NCBI GenBank assembly: GCA_905620495.1
Contig: CAJQTK010000047.1
Location: 1 to 33,596 of the forward strand
Source: an uncultured Candidatus Pelagibacter sp.
GTDB lineage: Bacteria; Pseudomonadota; Alphaproteobacteria; Pelagibacterales; Pelagibacteraceae
Length of the DNA stretch: 33,596 nucleotides
Reading direction: 5' to 3'
The notes under the pieces were generated by a model. The model made no database searches and was not told where the DNA came from. It saw nothing but the letters and a program-made list of their open reading frames with translations. Positions 32,232 through 33,596 of this stretch are shown one piece after another (the first letter of the stretch is position 1; every line of letters begins with the position of its first letter). The translations under genes and the position numbers were made by a program.

Positions 32232-32751
32232 TTTCAGTTAAAAAAGATTCTGGGTGAAATTGAAAGCCATAAACTTTTTCTTTATTATTTTCTATTGCCA
32301 TTGCTGTATTGGAGATAGCACACCTCATTGTAATTTCAAAATTTTTTGCAGTAAATGGCTCTTTTAATTTTAAAGAATGATACCTTCCAACATTAAACTT
32401 ACGATTTTTTTTAAATAATGAGTTGTCACTTGTAACCGTTATTTGAGATTGATATCCGTGGTATATCTTTTTCTGTTCAACTATTTTTCCTTTTTCACAA
32501 TATAAAATCTGTTGAAAACCTAGGCATATGCCAATGATTTTCTTTTTTCCCTTAAACTTTTTATAAATACTTGAACTAATTGGGTAATTTTTTGGGGAAC
32601 CTGGACCAGGTGAAAAAACTATAACCTCAGCTTTATTGAGTTTTTTTTGATTAATCTTATTAAAATTATCACACTCCACATCATCAAAATTTGAAAATTG
32701 ATGAACCACATTGTGTGTGAACGAGTCCTTATGATCAATTATATAAATCAT
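32194..32751 (-). CDS. pabA: Aminodeoxychorismate/anthranilate synthase glutamine amidotransferase subunit (PabA/TrpG)
   Basis: 185 aa class I glutamine amidotransferase. DHKDSFTHN is at the start, FSPGPGSPKN at 46-55, the nucleophile C76 is in GICLGFQQI, and the His-Glu pair in FQFHPES is near the C-terminus. It releases ammonia from glutamine for PabB (or for anthranilate synthase). Its start overlaps pabB by 4 nt (ATGA), so translation is coupled. PabA is preferred over TrpG because pabC follows and no trp genes are present. Confidence 0.92.
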   Translation of the reverse strand: MIYIIDHKDSFTHNVVHQFSNFDDVECDNFNKINQKKLNKAEVIVFSPGPGSPKNYPISSSIYKKFKGKKKIIGICLGFQQILYCEKGKIVEQKKIYHGYQSQITVTSDNSLFKKNRKFNVGRYHSLKLKEPFTAKNFEITMRCAISNTAMAIENNKEKVYGFQFHPESFLTENGNLFIKKILSA

Positions 32752-33596
32752 TTATAAAGATCCATTAAAGCTTTAGCCTTTATATAGTTTTCATTAAACT
32801 CATGTTTTGCATTACTATCAATAACAACACCGGATGCGACTGAGATTTCTGATTGATTTTGATAATTCAAAATAGATCTAATGATTATATTAAACCTCAT
32901 ATCACCATTAAATTTTATATAACCAAAACTGCCAGTATAAATATTTCGATTTTCCTTCTCTTGATTGTTAAGCAAATTAAGAGTGCTAATTTTAGGGCAA
33001 CCTATTACAGATCCACCAGGCATCATCGCCTTTACGATATCTAGTGAAGAAACTTTATCTTTTAATTTACCTCCTATTAAGCTCACATAATGGTAAAGGT
33101 ATTTATACTCTTCTACTGTTTTCTTTTTAAGAATCTTAACGGTTCCCGGTTTGCAAATTTTGGATAAATCACTTCTTTCCATATCTACAATCATGTTGTG
33201 TTCTTTAGTTTCTTTTATATTTTTCTTAAAGAAAGCTAGGGCTTTTTGCTTATTAAGGTTTTTAGATTTTTTTAGTGTGCCGGCTATTGGCTTGGTGGTT
33301 ATATAATTACCTTTTTTAGTTATTAAATTTTCTGGTGAGCAGCTAATTATTGAATAATTTTTATCTTTAATCATAAATGCTTCTGGAGCCATATTGCTTT
33401 TTACAAGTCTACAAAAAAAATCTAGAGCATCAATTTGAGAACTATTTTTATATTTTGTGCAAATTTTTATTTGATAAGTTTCACCAGTTTTAATTCTTTT
33501 TTTAAAATTATTAAAGATTTTTTCATAAGATCTATTATTTAAATTAATCTTAAAAACTTTGTTAGATTTGATAATTTTTAACGGCTTATAATTTAG
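32748..33596 (-). CDS. pabB: Aminodeoxychorismate synthase component I (PabB), C-terminal part (5' end outside the window)
   Basis: 282 residues are visible and the frame is open to the window edge. The chorismate-binding domain shows FKKRIKTGETYQIKI, NLITKKGNYITTKPIAGT, the VDMERSDLSKIC region, the MPGGSVIGCPKISTLNLLN motif and the end VASGVVIDSNAKHEF. The family adds ammonia to chorismate, giving 4-amino-4-deoxychorismate. The PIAGT motif (rather than the PIKGT often cited for PabB, whose Lys is used in that subgroup) is of the anthranilate-synthase/TrpE-like style, so a dual role is possible. It overlaps pabA by 4 nt. Confidence 0.92.
   Translation of the reverse strand, partial: LNYKPLKIIKSNKVFKINLNNRSYEKIFNNFKKRIKTGETYQIKICTKYKNSSQIDALDFFCRLVKSNMAPEAFMIKDKNYSIISCSPENLITKKGNYITTKPIAGTLKKSKNLNKQKALAFFKKNIKETKEHNMIVDMERSDLSKICKPGTVKILKKKTVEEYKYLYHYVSLIGGKLKDKVSSLDIVKAMMPGGSVIGCPKISTLNLLNNQEKENRNIYTGSFGYIKFNGDMRFNIIIRSILNYQNQSEISVASGVVIDSNAKHEFNENYIKAKALMDLYK

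Overview
The window looks like a piece of a streamlined, very AT-rich alphaproteobacterial genome of the SAR11 / Candidatus Pelagibacter type. The evidence is low GC throughout, 1-4 nt gene overlaps almost everywhere, no intergenic gap above about 150 bp once the small genes are counted, the alphaproteobacterial order tRNA-Leu - tig - clpP - clpX - lon, and an aprBA-type sulfite oxidation cluster, which is known from SAR11. No insertion sequence, phage gene, CRISPR array, rRNA or recognisable transcription factor is present.

Layout. (1) 1-3936, minus strand: protein quality control (tRNA-Leu(UAG), trigger factor, ClpP, ClpX and the start of Lon), with a possible heat-shock promoter before clpX. 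(2) 4036-7762: small housekeeping and hypothetical genes: a DUF1289 protein, several tiny membrane proteins, a histidine-phosphatase gene broken by one stop codon, a family-5 uracil-DNA glycosylase, a YbgC thioesterase and a DUF3047 protein. (3) 7752-13136, minus strand: a TRAP transporter (dctP, dctQ, dctM) followed by an NCS1 permease and an SDR dehydrogenase. A strong hairpin terminator lies between the binding-protein gene and the membrane genes. (4) 13285-17790, plus strand, divergent from the TRAP operon: GMC-family FAD alcohol dehydrogenase, TerC membrane protein, SDR, M23 peptidase and a hydratase-like protein. (5) 17912-23385: an M24/creatinase-fold protein convergent with an operon of xsc (sulfoacetaldehyde acetyltransferase), a relic of an FAD oxidoreductase, a PhyH-type Fe(II)/2-oxoglutarate dioxygenase and a SAF-domain NAD(P) oxidoreductase. 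(6) 23498-26055, plus strand: sulfolactate sulfo-lyase suyA-suyB and a SuyZ-like exporter. (7) 26052-30949, minus strand: aprM-aprB-aprA, a 116-aa unknown protein, a 45-aa membrane protein and a TauE/SafE-like exporter. (8) 31053-33596, minus strand: HIT protein and the p-aminobenzoate genes pabC, pabA and pabB (partial).

How it fits together. Regions 5-7 read as an organosulfonate degradation island. Xsc would split sulfoacetaldehyde into acetyl phosphate and sulfite, and SuyAB would split sulfolactate into pyruvate and sulfite. The sulfite could then be oxidised to APS by AprBA, with electrons passing to the membrane through AprM, or be exported by two unrelated exporters. The TRAP transporter and GMC dehydrogenase are candidates for sulfonate uptake and first oxidation (isethionate is the obvious guess), but their substrates cannot be read from the sequence. 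No pta, tauABC, tpa, tauXY (beyond a possible relic), hpsN, slc or sat gene is present here. The route feeding Xsc and SuyAB is therefore open, and the PhyH, SAF-oxidoreductase and M24 genes, together with two small unknown apr-linked genes, are the most interesting candidates for undescribed functions.
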